Shown piece by piece: positions 26,001 through 34,878 of a stretch of DNA of 64,000 nucleotides. The first letter of the stretch is position 1, and each line of letters begins with the position of its first letter. The notes under the pieces are model-generated. The model saw only the letters and a program-made list of their open reading frames with translations, ran no database searches and was not told where the DNA came from. The stretch covers positions 1-64,000 of the forward strand of contig JACKPW010000005.1 of the NCBI GenBank assembly GCA_024233215.1. The letters are read 5' to 3'. A program made the translations under genes and the position numbers. Source of the stretch: Verrucomicrobiales bacterium. GTDB taxonomy: Bacteria > Verrucomicrobiota > Verrucomicrobiia > Limisphaerales > J093.

Positions 26001-26288
26001 AACGCGGGGCGCACCCGGTTCCGGCCGATCCTGTTGACCTCGCTCACCACCTTCGCGGGACTGACCCCGCTCATCCTGGAGAAGAGCGTGCAGGCGCAGT
26101 TCCTGATCCCGATGGCGATCTCGCTTGGTTTCGGCGTGCTCTACTGCACGTTCACCTCGCTGCTGCTGGTGCCCGCGCTCTACCTCATCATCGAGGACGT
26201 GGTGCGTGGCGTGAAGCGGGCGTTCGGCTTCGAGATCCACCTCGAAAGCGAGGAGCATGACGAACCGGCGACGGCGACCGGGGGTTGA
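23082..26288 (+). CDS. RND-family efflux transporter, AcrB/MdtB-like permease
   Basis: 1068 aa, full length for the family. It is a proton-driven inner-membrane pump. The first helix (NGVAANLLLVVIAVGGLLGL) is followed by the porter domain 'FPEFSSDMITVSVIYRGASPEEVEE'. The proton-relay Asp pair is Asp394-Asp395 in 'LGIVVDDAIVVGENVY'. The second half repeats the topology, with 'GFVALAGVAVNDTLVLVDSIN' and 'TRFRPILLTSLTTFAGLTPL'. Substrate is unknown; organisation with a TetR regulator suggests export of a toxic compound that acts as inducer. Confidence 0.95.
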   Translation: MIAWFARNGVAANLLLVVIAVGGLLGLSSIRKEIFPEFSSDMITVSVIYRGASPEEVEEAVCVRVEEAIQGLEGIKRIRSTANEGAGVVTVELLPGADNRRVLDDVKSRVDAIDTFPEETDKPVIQEVIMRTQVINVAVSGEADELTLKRLGERVRDELSNEPGISQVQLAVARPYEISIEVSEEALRRYGLTFDEVARAVRFSSLDLPGGSIKTAGGEFLLRVKGQAYRAPEFEQLPLRSLPNGSRLLLGDVATVVDGFEDNIREARFNGKPGVVVLVFRVGDENALDVAQAVKDYVKRTQPRMPEGIRLTTYADYSQYLRSRMELLLRNARLGFILVFFILALFLRLRLAFWVSIGIPISFLGTLWLMPTLDVSINMISLFAFLLVLGIVVDDAIVVGENVYSHYQSGKSGLQAAIDGAREMAVPVVFAVLTTVAAFSPLLMVEGNTGKVMRAIPLIVIPTLLFSLVECMFCVPNHLSHFRKKPPIRPGGFHPFRRLQEAFARGLAGFIEHLYTPFLDLCLRFRYVVLSVALASLMVGVGLVAGGYLKFQFFPAVEGDDIAAFITMPEGASPAAVEAAVRQVEQAAEQLQTEYADARTPDGRGIFYNVLASVGDQPYRSALSRNGGRNADSFARPNVGELHIQLAPSEERPVSSTDIVNRWRELTGEIPGVVELVFTSSLFTTGDAINVQLTGPDVAQLRMAAEDLKTAMGRYDGVLDIADSYRSGKQEIKLAIKPSAEAAGLTLQDLARQVRQAFYGEEAQRIQRGRDDVRVMVRYPERERRSLANLEQMRVRLPDGTEVPFSAVAEARAGQGYATINRVDRRRAINVTADVDLSKTTSKEVVAQLLARDLPALLEKYPGLRYGLEGEQREQQDTMQSLMRGFVMALFLIFALIAVPLKSYIHPFVVMSAIPFGFFGAIMGHIVMGMMLTVLSMFGFVALAGVAVNDTLVLVDSINAARRAGTPLAEAVRNAGRTRFRPILLTSLTTFAGLTPLILEKSVQAQFLIPMAISLGFGVLYCTFTSLLLVPALYLIIEDVVRGVKRAFGFEIHLESEEHDEPATATGG

Positions 26289-26351
26289 GAGCGCCGTGCG
26301 CATCCACGGTTTGACTGTTGCCCGCCGCTCCCCGGCGCTAGGTTGGCCGGT

Positions 26352-28841
26352 ATGCGTTGCTTGCGAATCGTTGCGCTGCTGATTGGTGGCGGGGTGTTTG
26401 TCGTGGCGGCCGCTGCCGCCGTGGACTCCGCGTCCCCGGATGCCCAAAGCCTGGTCACCTGGCATTCCCAAAACACCCGGCTCCAGATGGACGCCACCGG
26501 ATCTCTGACCGGGTTCGCGCGGATCGATCCCCCTCGGGACTACCTGGCGCCCGGCCAGCCCGCGCCGCTGCTGAGTCTCCGCGTCGACGGAACGCTTGAG
26601 GCGCCGGACCGCGCCAACTGGGATGTGGCCACCGGACAGTTGACGCTGGAATACACTCGGGCGAAGGCCACGGTGGTTGTTGCGGTCGGCGTGAGGCCCA
26701 GCCATGTGGTGTTCGAACTGAAGTCCGTGAGTTGTCCCGGGAACGTCGAACTGGCTCTCTGGGGGCCTTATCCGACGAGCATCGGGGAGGTGGTCGGCGA
26801 AACGGTCGGGGTGGTTCGCGACGCGGAAACGGCGCTGGGGATCCAGGCCCTGAACGCGAAGACGCTGGGGGGTTATCCGGCGCAGGAAAACGACATCGAT
26901 GCAGGCTATTCGGCGGACGATCCCGCCGTCTATCCGGACCTGCCCGCGGAGCTGGGGAAAGGGCAGTTGTGGCGCGGCAACACCGCGCGGCACACCGCGT
27001 TCGGCAGTGTCCTTCAGGCCTATTGTCGCAACCGCAACCATGACCGCGTGATTGCCAACTGGGGTCACGACCGATATCTGGCTCCGGCTTTCGATGACGG
27101 CGGCGTGGTCGGGAGCCGGATTGCCCTGTTTGCGTGTCCGGCCGACGAAGCGCTCCGGACGATCGGGGCCATCGAGGTCGCGGAAGGGTTGCCGCACCCG
27201 ATGCTCGACGGCGTCTGGGGCAAGGTGGCTCCCGGTGCGAACGCCGCTTACTTGATCGTTGATTTCGGCGAGGAAACCATCGACCGCGCGATTGAAATGA
27301 CCCGGCGGGCCGGTCTGGACTACCTTTACCACAGCTCGCCCTTCGAGACCTGGGGCCATTTTCGGTTGAAGCCCAACCTGTTCCCGCACGGTTGGGAGGG
27401 CTTCCGCGATTGTGTCGACAAGGCCCGGAAAGCCGGGGTGCGGATCGGTTTTCACACCCTCTCCAATTTCATCACGCCCAACGATCCCTACGTGACGCCT
27501 CGGCCGGATCCCCGGCTCGCCCGGATCGGGGAAACCGCCCTGGCCGCTGGCGTGGACGCCAGCCAGACGGAGATCCCCGTCACGCAGCCGGATTGGTTCC
27601 GCAAGGCCACCACGCTGAACACCGTTCGGATCGGGGATGAGTTGGTCCGATACGGGAAGGTCTCGGAATCGGCTCCGTGGCGTCTGCTGGATTGCGAACG
27701 TGGGTCGTGGGGAACTTCCGCAGCCGTGCACGCCGCCGGCGATGCCGTGGCGAAGCTCATGGATCATGCCTACAAGGTGTTTCTCACCGATGCCGATCTC
27801 TCCCAGGAGGTCGCCCGCAACATCGCCCGCTTCTGCGACGTCACCGGGGCCCGCCAGCTTTCGTTCGACGGGCTCGAAGGCAACTGGTCGACCGGCCTGG
27901 GCCAGTACGGCCGCACCCTTTTCACCGACGCCTGGTATGAGGCGCTCTCGCCGGAGCTGCGGGGACAGGTCATCAACGACGCGAGCAATCCCGGCCATTT
28001 CAACTGGCACATCTACACCCGCATGAACTGGGGGGAACCGTGGTATGCTGGATTCCGCGAAAGCCAGACGCTCTACCGTTTCAAGAACCAGCTTTACTTC
28101 GAGCGCAACCTCATGCCGCGGATGCTCGGCTGGTTTGCGTTGCGACCGGACACGAGCCTCGAGGATGCCGAATGGCTGCTGGCCCGCGCGGCCGGATTCA
28201 ACGCGGGCTTCACCCTCGCCGCCAGCCTGGCCAGCACCGCCCAGCTCGAAGCCGACCCCAAGGCTGCCGAAGCCGCCCGTCGCTTTGGTGCCGTCCCCGC
28301 CATTCTCGAGGCGGTGAAGCAATGGGAAACCGCGCGCATGGCCGGGGCGTTCCCGGAGGAGGTTCGCGCCGCCCTGCGCGACAACACCCGCGAATTCCAC
28401 CTCGAACCGGCTGGCGGAGGGAAGTGGAACCTCTCCGAGTTCACGCTCGAACGACTGTCGCATCCGCTGACCAACCCCGCCCCGGCGACGCTCCACTTCG
28501 ACAATCCCAACCCTGCCCAGCCGTTGCAGTTCAGCATCCGCAACACCGGTCCCAAACCGGTGGCGGGACTGGTGGTCACCCTGGATGGTCGGACCGTGCT
28601 GGAACTGGGCGAAGAGGAGGTCGTTCCCGGCGGTGCAGTCCGCTACGTCGGCGGCTCCGAGGTGGTCTTGTGCGACGCCACCTGGCGGGAAACCGGCCGC
28701 CTGCCCGTGTCGGGAGAAACGGCCCGCATCGGTACCGGCCCCCACGAAGTCACGCTCGGATGCGCGCCGCAAACGGAAGGAAGCTTGAAGGCGGAGTTCC
28801 GCACCGTGGGGAAGCCTCTCTTGATTGAGGCCAAGCGGTAA
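26352..28841 (+). CDS. Exported protein with predicted glycosidase-like (beta/alpha) barrel
   Basis: 829 aa from ATG 26352, with signal peptide 'IVALLIGGGVFVVAAAAA'. Residues about 35-280 look like a beta-sandwich. Residues about 290-640 have barrel-like sequence: 'AYLIVDFGEETIDRAIEMTRRAGLDYLYH', 'VDKARKAGVRIGFHTLSNFITP', 'LSFDGLEGNW' and 'PGHFNWHIYTRMNWGEPWY'. Conserved-looking Asp and Glu in 'FDGLEG' could be catalytic but no GH family could be assigned. A beta-rich C-terminal domain follows ('PLQFSIRNTGPKPVAGLVVTLDGRTVLEL'). Probably acts on a polysaccharide outside the cytoplasm; this is inference. Confidence 0.65.
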   Translation: MRCLRIVALLIGGGVFVVAAAAAVDSASPDAQSLVTWHSQNTRLQMDATGSLTGFARIDPPRDYLAPGQPAPLLSLRVDGTLEAPDRANWDVATGQLTLEYTRAKATVVVAVGVRPSHVVFELKSVSCPGNVELALWGPYPTSIGEVVGETVGVVRDAETALGIQALNAKTLGGYPAQENDIDAGYSADDPAVYPDLPAELGKGQLWRGNTARHTAFGSVLQAYCRNRNHDRVIANWGHDRYLAPAFDDGGVVGSRIALFACPADEALRTIGAIEVAEGLPHPMLDGVWGKVAPGANAAYLIVDFGEETIDRAIEMTRRAGLDYLYHSSPFETWGHFRLKPNLFPHGWEGFRDCVDKARKAGVRIGFHTLSNFITPNDPYVTPRPDPRLARIGETALAAGVDASQTEIPVTQPDWFRKATTLNTVRIGDELVRYGKVSESAPWRLLDCERGSWGTSAAVHAAGDAVAKLMDHAYKVFLTDADLSQEVARNIARFCDVTGARQLSFDGLEGNWSTGLGQYGRTLFTDAWYEALSPELRGQVINDASNPGHFNWHIYTRMNWGEPWYAGFRESQTLYRFKNQLYFERNLMPRMLGWFALRPDTSLEDAEWLLARAAGFNAGFTLAASLASTAQLEADPKAAEAARRFGAVPAILEAVKQWETARMAGAFPEEVRAALRDNTREFHLEPAGGGKWNLSEFTLERLSHPLTNPAPATLHFDNPNPAQPLQFSIRNTGPKPVAGLVVTLDGRTVLELGEEEVVPGGAVRYVGGSEVVLCDATWRETGRLPVSGETARIGTGPHEVTLGCAPQTEGSLKAEFRTVGKPLLIEAKR

Positions 28842-28890
28842 AGGGGCATGAACACTCGCCGGTTGTCGTGCCGGACATGCCAACGCGAAA

Positions 28891-28917
28891 GCGGTGAAGG
28901 CTGGGGCTTTTCACCGC
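28891..28917 (+). other. Hairpin downstream of the barrel-protein gene
   Basis: GCGGTGAA (28891-28898) pairs with TTCACCGC (28910-28917) across an 11-base loop, 50 bases after the stop codon and between convergent genes. No U-tract follows, so it is not a standard intrinsic terminator. Confidence 0.35.
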
Positions 28918-28933
28918 AGTCCACGACCTGGCG
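28906..28933 (+). repeat. 28-base dispersed repeat, copy 1
   Basis: GCTTTTCACCGCAGTCCA followed by CGACCTGGCG. It recurs at 55220-55247 with one difference (27 of 28). Both copies are intergenic. Nature unknown. Confidence 0.45.
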
Positions 28934-29001
28934 GAGATCGGACGGTTCGCGAAGCGTCGTGGAGTGCGCGCGATGGCAATCGCCGCTTTCCGTCATCCCT
29001 G

Positions 29002-31950
29002 CTACCGGGCCAGAGCCATCCGGTTTTCCGGGCAACCCTCGGGTGCCTCCGGCGCGATATCGAGTCGGGGGCCTGCGTCCAAGGCCTGCAGCGCCGGTTC
29101 AAAGGTGCGGAGGATCGCCTGGTAATCGGGGTCCTGGGTCGAGGCGAAGACCGCCTGGCCACAGCGTTCGGTGCCGCCGGCGGATCTCGCGAGCGGCGCG
29201 AGCAGGAACGGGTTGTCCTGCGGCTTCTCAATGCGGGTGTAGAAAGCTCTCGGCACCTTGCCCTCCGCGTGACAACCGACACAGCGTCGCTGACCGACTT
29301 CCGCCAGCGTGGCATCCAGTTCCGGTGGGTAGATCTGCCGGCAACCCGGGATGGTCAGGTCATGCGAGGCGCTGGTCGGGTAGTAGGGCACATTGCAGTC
29401 GATCCAGGCGTAGATGCGCCGGCGCTCCCCGGGCGTCAGGTCCACCCGGGATTTGCCCTCGGCATCCGGGTGCCCGGTGCGGATGAGTTCGGCCAGTGTA
29501 CTTGCCGGGGAACCCCAGGCGCGCGGCCGGATTTCCAGGATGTTCTCCTCGGTCCCGTTGTAGGTGGGGATCCAGCTCGTATACGGATTCTGAAAGCCGG
29601 GCATGCGCGCGCCGCCAACGTGAGGGTCTTCAGCCGGCGTGTTCCGGCGGGCCAGAATCTCGTAGGAGACGTTGAAGATGTCCGTGCGATCGCGGCTGAG
29701 GTCCACGCCTTCCGGGTGTTCCCGCGCGTTGTGGCAGTTGATGCAGTGCTGGTCCAGGACCGGTTGCACGACCTCGAGATAACTGAAGCCTTTCACGCCC
29801 CATTCGGGTGCCGCCAGATCCTGGGGCGGTCGTTGCAGGGCCAGGGGGCGGGCTTCGCGCGACTGGGTTTGCCGGCGGTCCTCGTGGCAGCCCACACAAC
29901 CCTGGATTTCGCCGGGTTGGAAGTGGGTGAAGCTGCGCATCCGCTGCACGGCCCGGCCCTCGTCATCGAGCGCCATGAAGTAGACCGGCACGTTCGCCGG
30001 CACCCGGAAACTGGCGGAGCCATCCGTCGCCACCTCCGCGGTCCCCCAGATCTTCTTGGGCGCATACGTCGCCCCGCACGACACCACCGGAAACTGGAAG
30101 CCGAACAGCCGTCGGTTGGGATCGACTCCCACGGGTTTGGCCACTTCCTGAACGACCCGGATTGCCTTGATCGAGCCCCGGGCCACGTCCGGTTCAAGGC
30201 CCTGATACACATCCTGCACATACACGGTGGCCCAGGCGCCTTCGGGTGGTTTCTCGGCCATTCCTCCGGGCACCTGCGGTGGCAGCGGGCGCGGTCGGAG
30301 GGGCAGGGGAGTGAACCAGCCGAGCGGTTCGTTGTCCCGCTTGAGAACGACCGCCTGCTCGGTGCCTGCGTAGTCCCGGATCAACAGGGTGCCGTTGTGG
30401 GAAACGACGAAGTAGCGGTCGTCGATCGGGAAGGCGCTTTCGTAGGGACCGCGCACGGAATTGCCGTCACCCTGTTCGACGGCGCCGATGGCCACCTCGG
30501 GGGTGAGGTTGCGGATGGCGGCCTGGGCATTGACGCCGAGCCGCCGGTCGATGATGCCGACCGCGCCGTGGCAGGGGCCGTTGTGGGCGGTCAGGAGGCA
30601 GAGGATGTTCTCGCTGCCGGGGATGGCGCGCGGTTCCATGAAGGTGGCCGGGCTCAGCACGCGGTTGCCGTAATAGACGCGGAGACCGGTACCGTCGGGA
30701 TTGAGGGTCCAGAGACTCTGGATGGGGATGGCCGGCCGGTCCACGTATTCCCAGCGCGAGTAGATGATCCGCCCGTCGTTGAGCACGCTCGGGGTGAAAT
30801 CGTTGAGATAGTTTGCCGAAAGCTGGTGGACGTCGCTGCCGTCGGCGCCCATGCGATGCAGTATTCCCGCGGGCGAACTCCAGCAATAGGCGTAGGCCGA
30901 ACGGCGGGTCGAGAGAAACGCAATGCCGCCGTCAGGCAGCCAGCAGGCGTTGAAGTTGAACGAGTCACCGTCGGTCAACTGCCGCAGTCCCGCGCCGTCC
31001 AGCCCGATCCGATAAACCTGGAACCGCTGCATGTCGCGCATCCAACTGAACACAATCTCGTGCCCGTCGAACGAGAGATCGGCATCGAGGATCACACCCT
31101 CCGACGCGTCCACCAGCGGCTCCAAACGGCCCGACATCAGGTCCAGCACGAACAGTCCTCCGCCCGGTTGCAGTCCTTCACAGTGATAGGTGTAGACATG
31201 GGTCGGGGTGATGGGCCGGCGCTGAATCACCAGCAACCGGTTGAACCCCAGTCCCCCAGACACCAGCTTCGCCGCCAGTTCCGGGGAATCGTGCACCGGC
31301 GATGTCGGGAGGGTCGGACCGGCCTTCGGGGGAGGGGTGAAGGTGCCGAGTTGCCCGTCGGTGGGAGACTGTTCGTAAACCCGGATCTCGGAGGCACCCG
31401 GGTTTGGGCCATCGTCGGCAGCCGGAAAGCGGAGTGTCAACGTGGTCGTTCGGACGGGTTCGGGCAAACGAATGCGCTGGGGACCGTGCCCCGCTTTCAA
31501 CGGACTTTCGAGCAGGGGCTTTGACTCGCTTCCGGCCAGACAGATCTGTACCCGGCGGAAGTTCTCGTTCCACAGCCAGGCCGTCCGGCCGTAGTAGACC
31601 ACCTCGCCGACGGTTACCGGTTCGGGCCACTCGAAGGTCAGCGTCGCGTTGGCGGCGCGGTCCTGCGGCACGCACCACGCCATTCCCACATCCGCCTGGG
31701 AACCGACTGCCGGGATTTTCCCGTCGACCACCTGCTGCCCGCCGTAACTCCCATTGAACTGTGCGCTGGCCGTCACCCGGGCCAACGGTGCGAGGTTCGC
31801 GGAATTGGAGTCCGAGCCGTCGGCGTATGCCGGCAGCACGACGGTCAGGGCGCCCAGTACCATCCGGAAGGGCAGCCAGAAGGGTCGGCTGGGGCGGCTC
31901 CCCGGGAGCGGAGCCCCGGGTGTCGTTCCGACGTGCCACGTTGACTTCAT
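29002..31950 (-). CDS. HzsA-related multihaem protein with TolB-like propeller
   Basis: 982 aa, predicted periplasmic. The N-terminus has a hydrophobic signal ending near 'PAYADG'. Residues about 50-200 resemble a discoidin-like carbohydrate-binding fold ('ASAQFNGSYGGQQVVDGK'). Residues about 230-560 are propeller-like ('LSFDGHEIVFSWMRD', 'WLPDGGIAFLSTR'). The C-terminal third carries three CxxCH sites (CVGCHEDR, CINCHNAR, CVGCHAEG). This order matches the 'HzsA-related' family, named for the alpha subunit of anammox hydrazine synthase. Most members occur in organisms without anammox, so hydrazine synthesis should not be inferred. Met30 (31863) is a possible alternative start. It is divergent from the pilin cassettes and convergent with the barrel protein. 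Confidence 0.85.
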   Translation of the reverse strand: MKSTWHVGTTPGAPLPGSRPSRPFWLPFRMVLGALTVVLPAYADGSDSNSANLAPLARVTASAQFNGSYGGQQVVDGKIPAVGSQADVGMAWCVPQDRAANATLTFEWPEPVTVGEVVYYGRTAWLWNENFRRVQICLAGSESKPLLESPLKAGHGPQRIRLPEPVRTTTLTLRFPAADDGPNPGASEIRVYEQSPTDGQLGTFTPPPKAGPTLPTSPVHDSPELAAKLVSGGLGFNRLLVIQRRPITPTHVYTYHCEGLQPGGGLFVLDLMSGRLEPLVDASEGVILDADLSFDGHEIVFSWMRDMQRFQVYRIGLDGAGLRQLTDGDSFNFNACWLPDGGIAFLSTRRSAYAYCWSSPAGILHRMGADGSDVHQLSANYLNDFTPSVLNDGRIIYSRWEYVDRPAIPIQSLWTLNPDGTGLRVYYGNRVLSPATFMEPRAIPGSENILCLLTAHNGPCHGAVGIIDRRLGVNAQAAIRNLTPEVAIGAVEQGDGNSVRGPYESAFPIDDRYFVVSHNGTLLIRDYAGTEQAVVLKRDNEPLGWFTPLPLRPRPLPPQVPGGMAEKPPEGAWATVYVQDVYQGLEPDVARGSIKAIRVVQEVAKPVGVDPNRRLFGFQFPVVSCGATYAPKKIWGTAEVATDGSASFRVPANVPVYFMALDDEGRAVQRMRSFTHFQPGEIQGCVGCHEDRRQTQSREARPLALQRPPQDLAAPEWGVKGFSYLEVVQPVLDQHCINCHNAREHPEGVDLSRDRTDIFNVSYEILARRNTPAEDPHVGGARMPGFQNPYTSWIPTYNGTEENILEIRPRAWGSPASTLAELIRTGHPDAEGKSRVDLTPGERRRIYAWIDCNVPYYPTSASHDLTIPGCRQIYPPELDATLAEVGQRRCVGCHAEGKVPRAFYTRIEKPQDNPFLLAPLARSAGGTERCGQAVFASTQDPDYQAILRTFEPALQALDAGPRLDIAPEAPEGCPENRMALAR

Positions 31951-32481
31951 GGGCGCAGATGTCTTCTCGGTGAGCGGTGGCGAACGGGCTCAGGCTATTC
32001 GGGTGGGGGCGGTGCTGTCCAATGCAAATGCGGCGGTTGATGGCTCCGCGTCGGGGAGCCCGGCTCTTTCGAAGCGCGGGCCGGTGGGATTCGGGAGCAT
32101 GAGTGATCACACAGCTGCGAAAGCGGAGCGGCGCAGGATCCTGCGTTCGCTGGTGTAACAAGGAGGAGGCGGGAGGCCGTGTCATATGTCTGATGACAAG
32201 CCGGACTTCGGATGCATGAGAAATAGTGGATTTCCATGAGTTTGGCCTAAATTCGAGCGGCTTTTGGGTTGCCGCGAAGGGGCAACTCATGCTAAAGAAC
32301 CCGTCGGAAAGAACTGGTTGTGCCTTATCTGTTCTCAGATCATCCCAGTGGTGCGGTGCCGCCCGGAATCCGGTGGCTTCCTGTGAAAGTCGCAGGGGTT
32401 GTTGCCGGAGGGTGGACCGCCACTCTGCCGGGGCGTCGTCCCGGTCCCCAGGATGACCGTCGACTCCGCGCGGCGGGCTCG
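31951..32481. other. Divergent intergenic region before the prepilin cassettes
   Basis: About 530 bases without a recognisable gene lie between the HzsA-related gene and cassette gene A1. Two mutually exclusive short stems share bases 32271-32273: GCGGC/GCCGC (32257-32261 with 32271-32275) and GTTGCC/GGCAAC (32268-32273 with 32281-32286). The motif ACTGGTTGTGCC near 32313 has a similar counterpart (ACTGGTTATGCC) upstream of the second cassette. No firm promoter could be called. Confidence 0.4.
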
Positions 32482-33603
32482 ATGGTGAACGTAGTTGTGG
32501 CGTATTCGGAAGGGCGGTGCCATGCGGGGGGACGCCGGGGTACGACGCTGATCGAGTTGGTGGGGGTTATCGCGGTCTTGACCGTGCTCCTGATGGCGGT
32601 GGCGGGTGGCATGATCCGGCGGATGGTCGAGGAACGCCAGCGTGCGGAAGCCCAACGGATGGAGGAGATCGGCGGGGCGTTCCGTCGTGCGGTCGCTGCC
32701 GACAAGCAGATTCCCGGAACGAATCGGGCGGCCTGGAGCGCCGCGGTGGCTGTGCAATTGGGAACGGCCGCCGATCTTGTGGAGAGCAATCGAGCCGGTG
32801 GGGGACGCATTCTGGTCTACGATCCGGGCTTCAATGTCGGCGGCGTCGGTGCTTCGGGTCTTCCCTTCCGTCAACAGGGTGCCGGGGTCACGAACGTCCT
32901 GAGCCCGCGCCTGGTCATTGTCTCGGCCCTGGAACCCGGCCTTCCCACCGCAGCCCTCAACACGCAGGCAGGGTTCAGCAACCTGTGGAACCGGGCGGAC
33001 CGACAACTGCCCGCGGGTTGGCCCGCAGGCTGGCCGGCGGATCCCGAAAACCTGTTTGTACAGCGGGTGGACCTCTCCGATCTCTTTCACGAGATCACCC
33101 TGAACAACGTCGACGGCTACTCCTCGGCACCCTATGCGGTTCTCACCAACCGTCTGAGTGGCACGGGCTACGCCAATGCGATTCCCACCAATGCTCCGCC
33201 GGTCTCGACCCACCTCCTGCACGGTACGCCGCTGCGGTTGGATTACGGCGACGGAACCGTGCAGAGCATGGTGTTCGTCACCGAGGCGGCCAGCTACACC
33301 TTCGAAAGCGGTCGCTGGAACCGGCATGCGCTGGCAGGGATCAACGGCCCGACCTCCTGTGGCCTGCTCGGGCAGTATGTCGAGCAGTTCATCAATCACC
33401 CCGACTGGGGAGTCACGGACATCGGCACCGATCCCGCCTCCGCGGTGCTCGCCATGTTCGACACCCTCTGGGGCGGCACCGATTGGGCGAACGCGGGCTT
33501 TGAGGACGAGAACGGCCATTCCAAATGGGAGACCCCGACCGCCCGCTTTCTGTACGACGTGGCGCCGCAACTGATGTTGACCGGCGAGGATCTCATCGAG
33601 TGA
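32482..33603 (+). CDS. Prepilin-like protein A1 (first cassette)
   Basis: 373 aa from ATG 32482. 'RRG-TTLIELVGVIAVLTVLL' is a prepilin-peptidase site (Gly at -1, Glu at +5) followed by the hydrophobic assembly helix. The leader is about 26 residues. The globular part is far larger than a typical pilin and contains the core shared by all nine cassette genes: 'PRLVIVSALEPGLP', 'FSNLWNRADRQLPAGW', 'NLFVQRVDLSDLFHEITLNN'. It ends with a region rich in Trp and Tyr. A2 is its closest relative, and both begin MVNV, which supports this start. B1 starts 21 bases downstream. Confidence 0.85.
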   Translation: MVNVVVAYSEGRCHAGGRRGTTLIELVGVIAVLTVLLMAVAGGMIRRMVEERQRAEAQRMEEIGGAFRRAVAADKQIPGTNRAAWSAAVAVQLGTAADLVESNRAGGGRILVYDPGFNVGGVGASGLPFRQQGAGVTNVLSPRLVIVSALEPGLPTAALNTQAGFSNLWNRADRQLPAGWPAGWPADPENLFVQRVDLSDLFHEITLNNVDGYSSAPYAVLTNRLSGTGYANAIPTNAPPVSTHLLHGTPLRLDYGDGTVQSMVFVTEAASYTFESGRWNRHALAGINGPTSCGLLGQYVEQFINHPDWGVTDIGTDPASAVLAMFDTLWGGTDWANAGFEDENGHSKWETPTARFLYDVAPQLMLTGEDLIE

Positions 33604-33624
33604 CGGGATGGCGAGGACAGGGTC

Positions 33625-34878
33625 ATGAAGTTCAAATCTGCAATCGTTCCTTCCAATCGGTCCAAGCGCCGAATCCAGCCTCCGGTTGAGCAGGTCGACG
33701 CGGACCGCGATGGCCCCGGTTCCGGTGCCTGGACCCTGATCGAGCTGGTGGGCGTGCTGGCCATCCTGTCGGTGCTCGTGTTGGTGGGGGCGGGTGCCGG
33801 GCTGGCCTATGCCGACCAACTGGCGCGTGATCGCGAACGCGACAGCCTGCAGGATATCGCCGAGGCGCTTCGCCGCTCCGTGTCCCAGACCTTGGTGATT
33901 CCCGACCAGAACGGGTACGCGAACCAGATCGCGAACTTCAGTGGCCGGCCGGCAGCCTCCATTCTGCGGAACGCGCGGGGCAACCAGCGGTTGCTCCTGA
34001 TCGACCCCGGCGTGACCAACTCGGGTTTCAACCTCCCGTTCGACCAGAACGCCGCACCGCTGGCCGGAGGCGGTGCCGGGACCTTGAACAACCTGCGGAT
34101 GCTGCTGGTTTCGTCCCTTGGGGCGCCGCTCCCGGGGACCCTGCCGGCAGCCCCGGGCGGGAGGCCTGAGGCCGCGGTTTTCGCCAACCTCTGGGCCACT
34201 CCGGAAGGTCGCGTGCCTGCGGGACTCAACTGGCGGGGGGATCCGCATGATCTTTGTCTGCAGCGGATCCAGTTCTTCGATTTGTTCCAGCCTGTGGCCC
34301 TCAATCATGCGGAGGTCACCGGCCTCTATACCAACGGTCAGGTCCGCTTGCCCGGGTTGAACGGCTTTGCCCGTCCGCCGGGTGCGCCGCGTCCCTGTGT
34401 CCGCTGGTTCCTGCAGGGCACCCCGCTGGTGCTTTCCAACGAGGTCGATGCCTCGCTTCTCTCGGAAATCGTCCAGGAACCTCTCACCTTCACCTACGAG
34501 AAGGGGCGCTGGGTGCGGGGCACGGATGCCATGACGACGGGGACCGGCGTACGTTCCGAACTCACCGGTGCGGATTTCGAGGAAGCGGTGCGCCAATTCC
34601 TTGCCAGCGCGGTGCCACCTGAGCCCGAGGATGATGGCAACAACGGCGGGGGGAATGATGGCAAGGACAAGAAGGACAAAAAGGACAAGGGATCGACCGT
34701 GGGTGGCGTGGGCAGCTATGCCTCGGCTGAGGCCGTTGTGAACGCGATGTCCAACTACATCCGCCTCGGAGCCATCGGGCCCTCGCAAAAAGCCAACATG
34801 GAGGATCCCCTGGACGATCTCCATGACGCGTTGCTGGATTACACCCAGTTGCCGCCGGGCCAGCTCAACAAGCCATGA
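33625..34878 (+). CDS. Prepilin-like protein B1 (first cassette)
   Basis: 417 aa. The N-terminal motif is 'GSGA-WTLIELVGVLAILSVLVLV'. Placing Glu at +5 puts Ala rather than Gly at -1, and B2 shares this. The helix is followed by 'AYADQLARDRERDSLQDIAEALRRS' and the family core ('RMLLVSSLGAPLP', 'FANLWATPEGRVPAGLNW', 'DLCLQRIQFFDLF'). A low-complexity Gly/Asn then Lys/Asp linker (NGGGNDGKDKKDKKDKG) lies at about 337-355 before a C-terminal helical segment. C1 overlaps its stop by four bases. Confidence 0.85.
   Translation: MKFKSAIVPSNRSKRRIQPPVEQVDADRDGPGSGAWTLIELVGVLAILSVLVLVGAGAGLAYADQLARDRERDSLQDIAEALRRSVSQTLVIPDQNGYANQIANFSGRPAASILRNARGNQRLLLIDPGVTNSGFNLPFDQNAAPLAGGGAGTLNNLRMLLVSSLGAPLPGTLPAAPGGRPEAAVFANLWATPEGRVPAGLNWRGDPHDLCLQRIQFFDLFQPVALNHAEVTGLYTNGQVRLPGLNGFARPPGAPRPCVRWFLQGTPLVLSNEVDASLLSEIVQEPLTFTYEKGRWVRGTDAMTTGTGVRSELTGADFEEAVRQFLASAVPPEPEDDGNNGGGNDGKDKKDKKDKGSTVGGVGSYASAEAVVNAMSNYIRLGAIGPSQKANMEDPLDDLHDALLDYTQLPPGQLNKP

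Noticed and set aside
25437..28883. A 1148-codon open frame on the minus strand
   Set aside because: It runs antisense across the AcrB-type pump and the exported barrel protein, both clearly coding on the plus strand. Its translation is rich in Arg, Gly, His and Pro without any family motif, as expected for a GC-rich shadow frame.
29002..31950. Hydrazine synthesis or anammox metabolism
   Set aside because: Only an HzsA-related protein is present, and that family is widespread in non-anammox bacteria; no partner subunits were seen.
31178..32290. A 370-codon minus-strand frame
   Set aside because: It overlaps the start of the HzsA-related gene in another frame and has no recognisable motif or signal.
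32335..34824. An 829-codon minus-strand frame opposite prepilin genes A1 and B1
   Set aside because: Antisense to genes with clear pilin motifs; similar antisense frames lie opposite the equivalent genes of the second cassette, as expected from shared codon bias.
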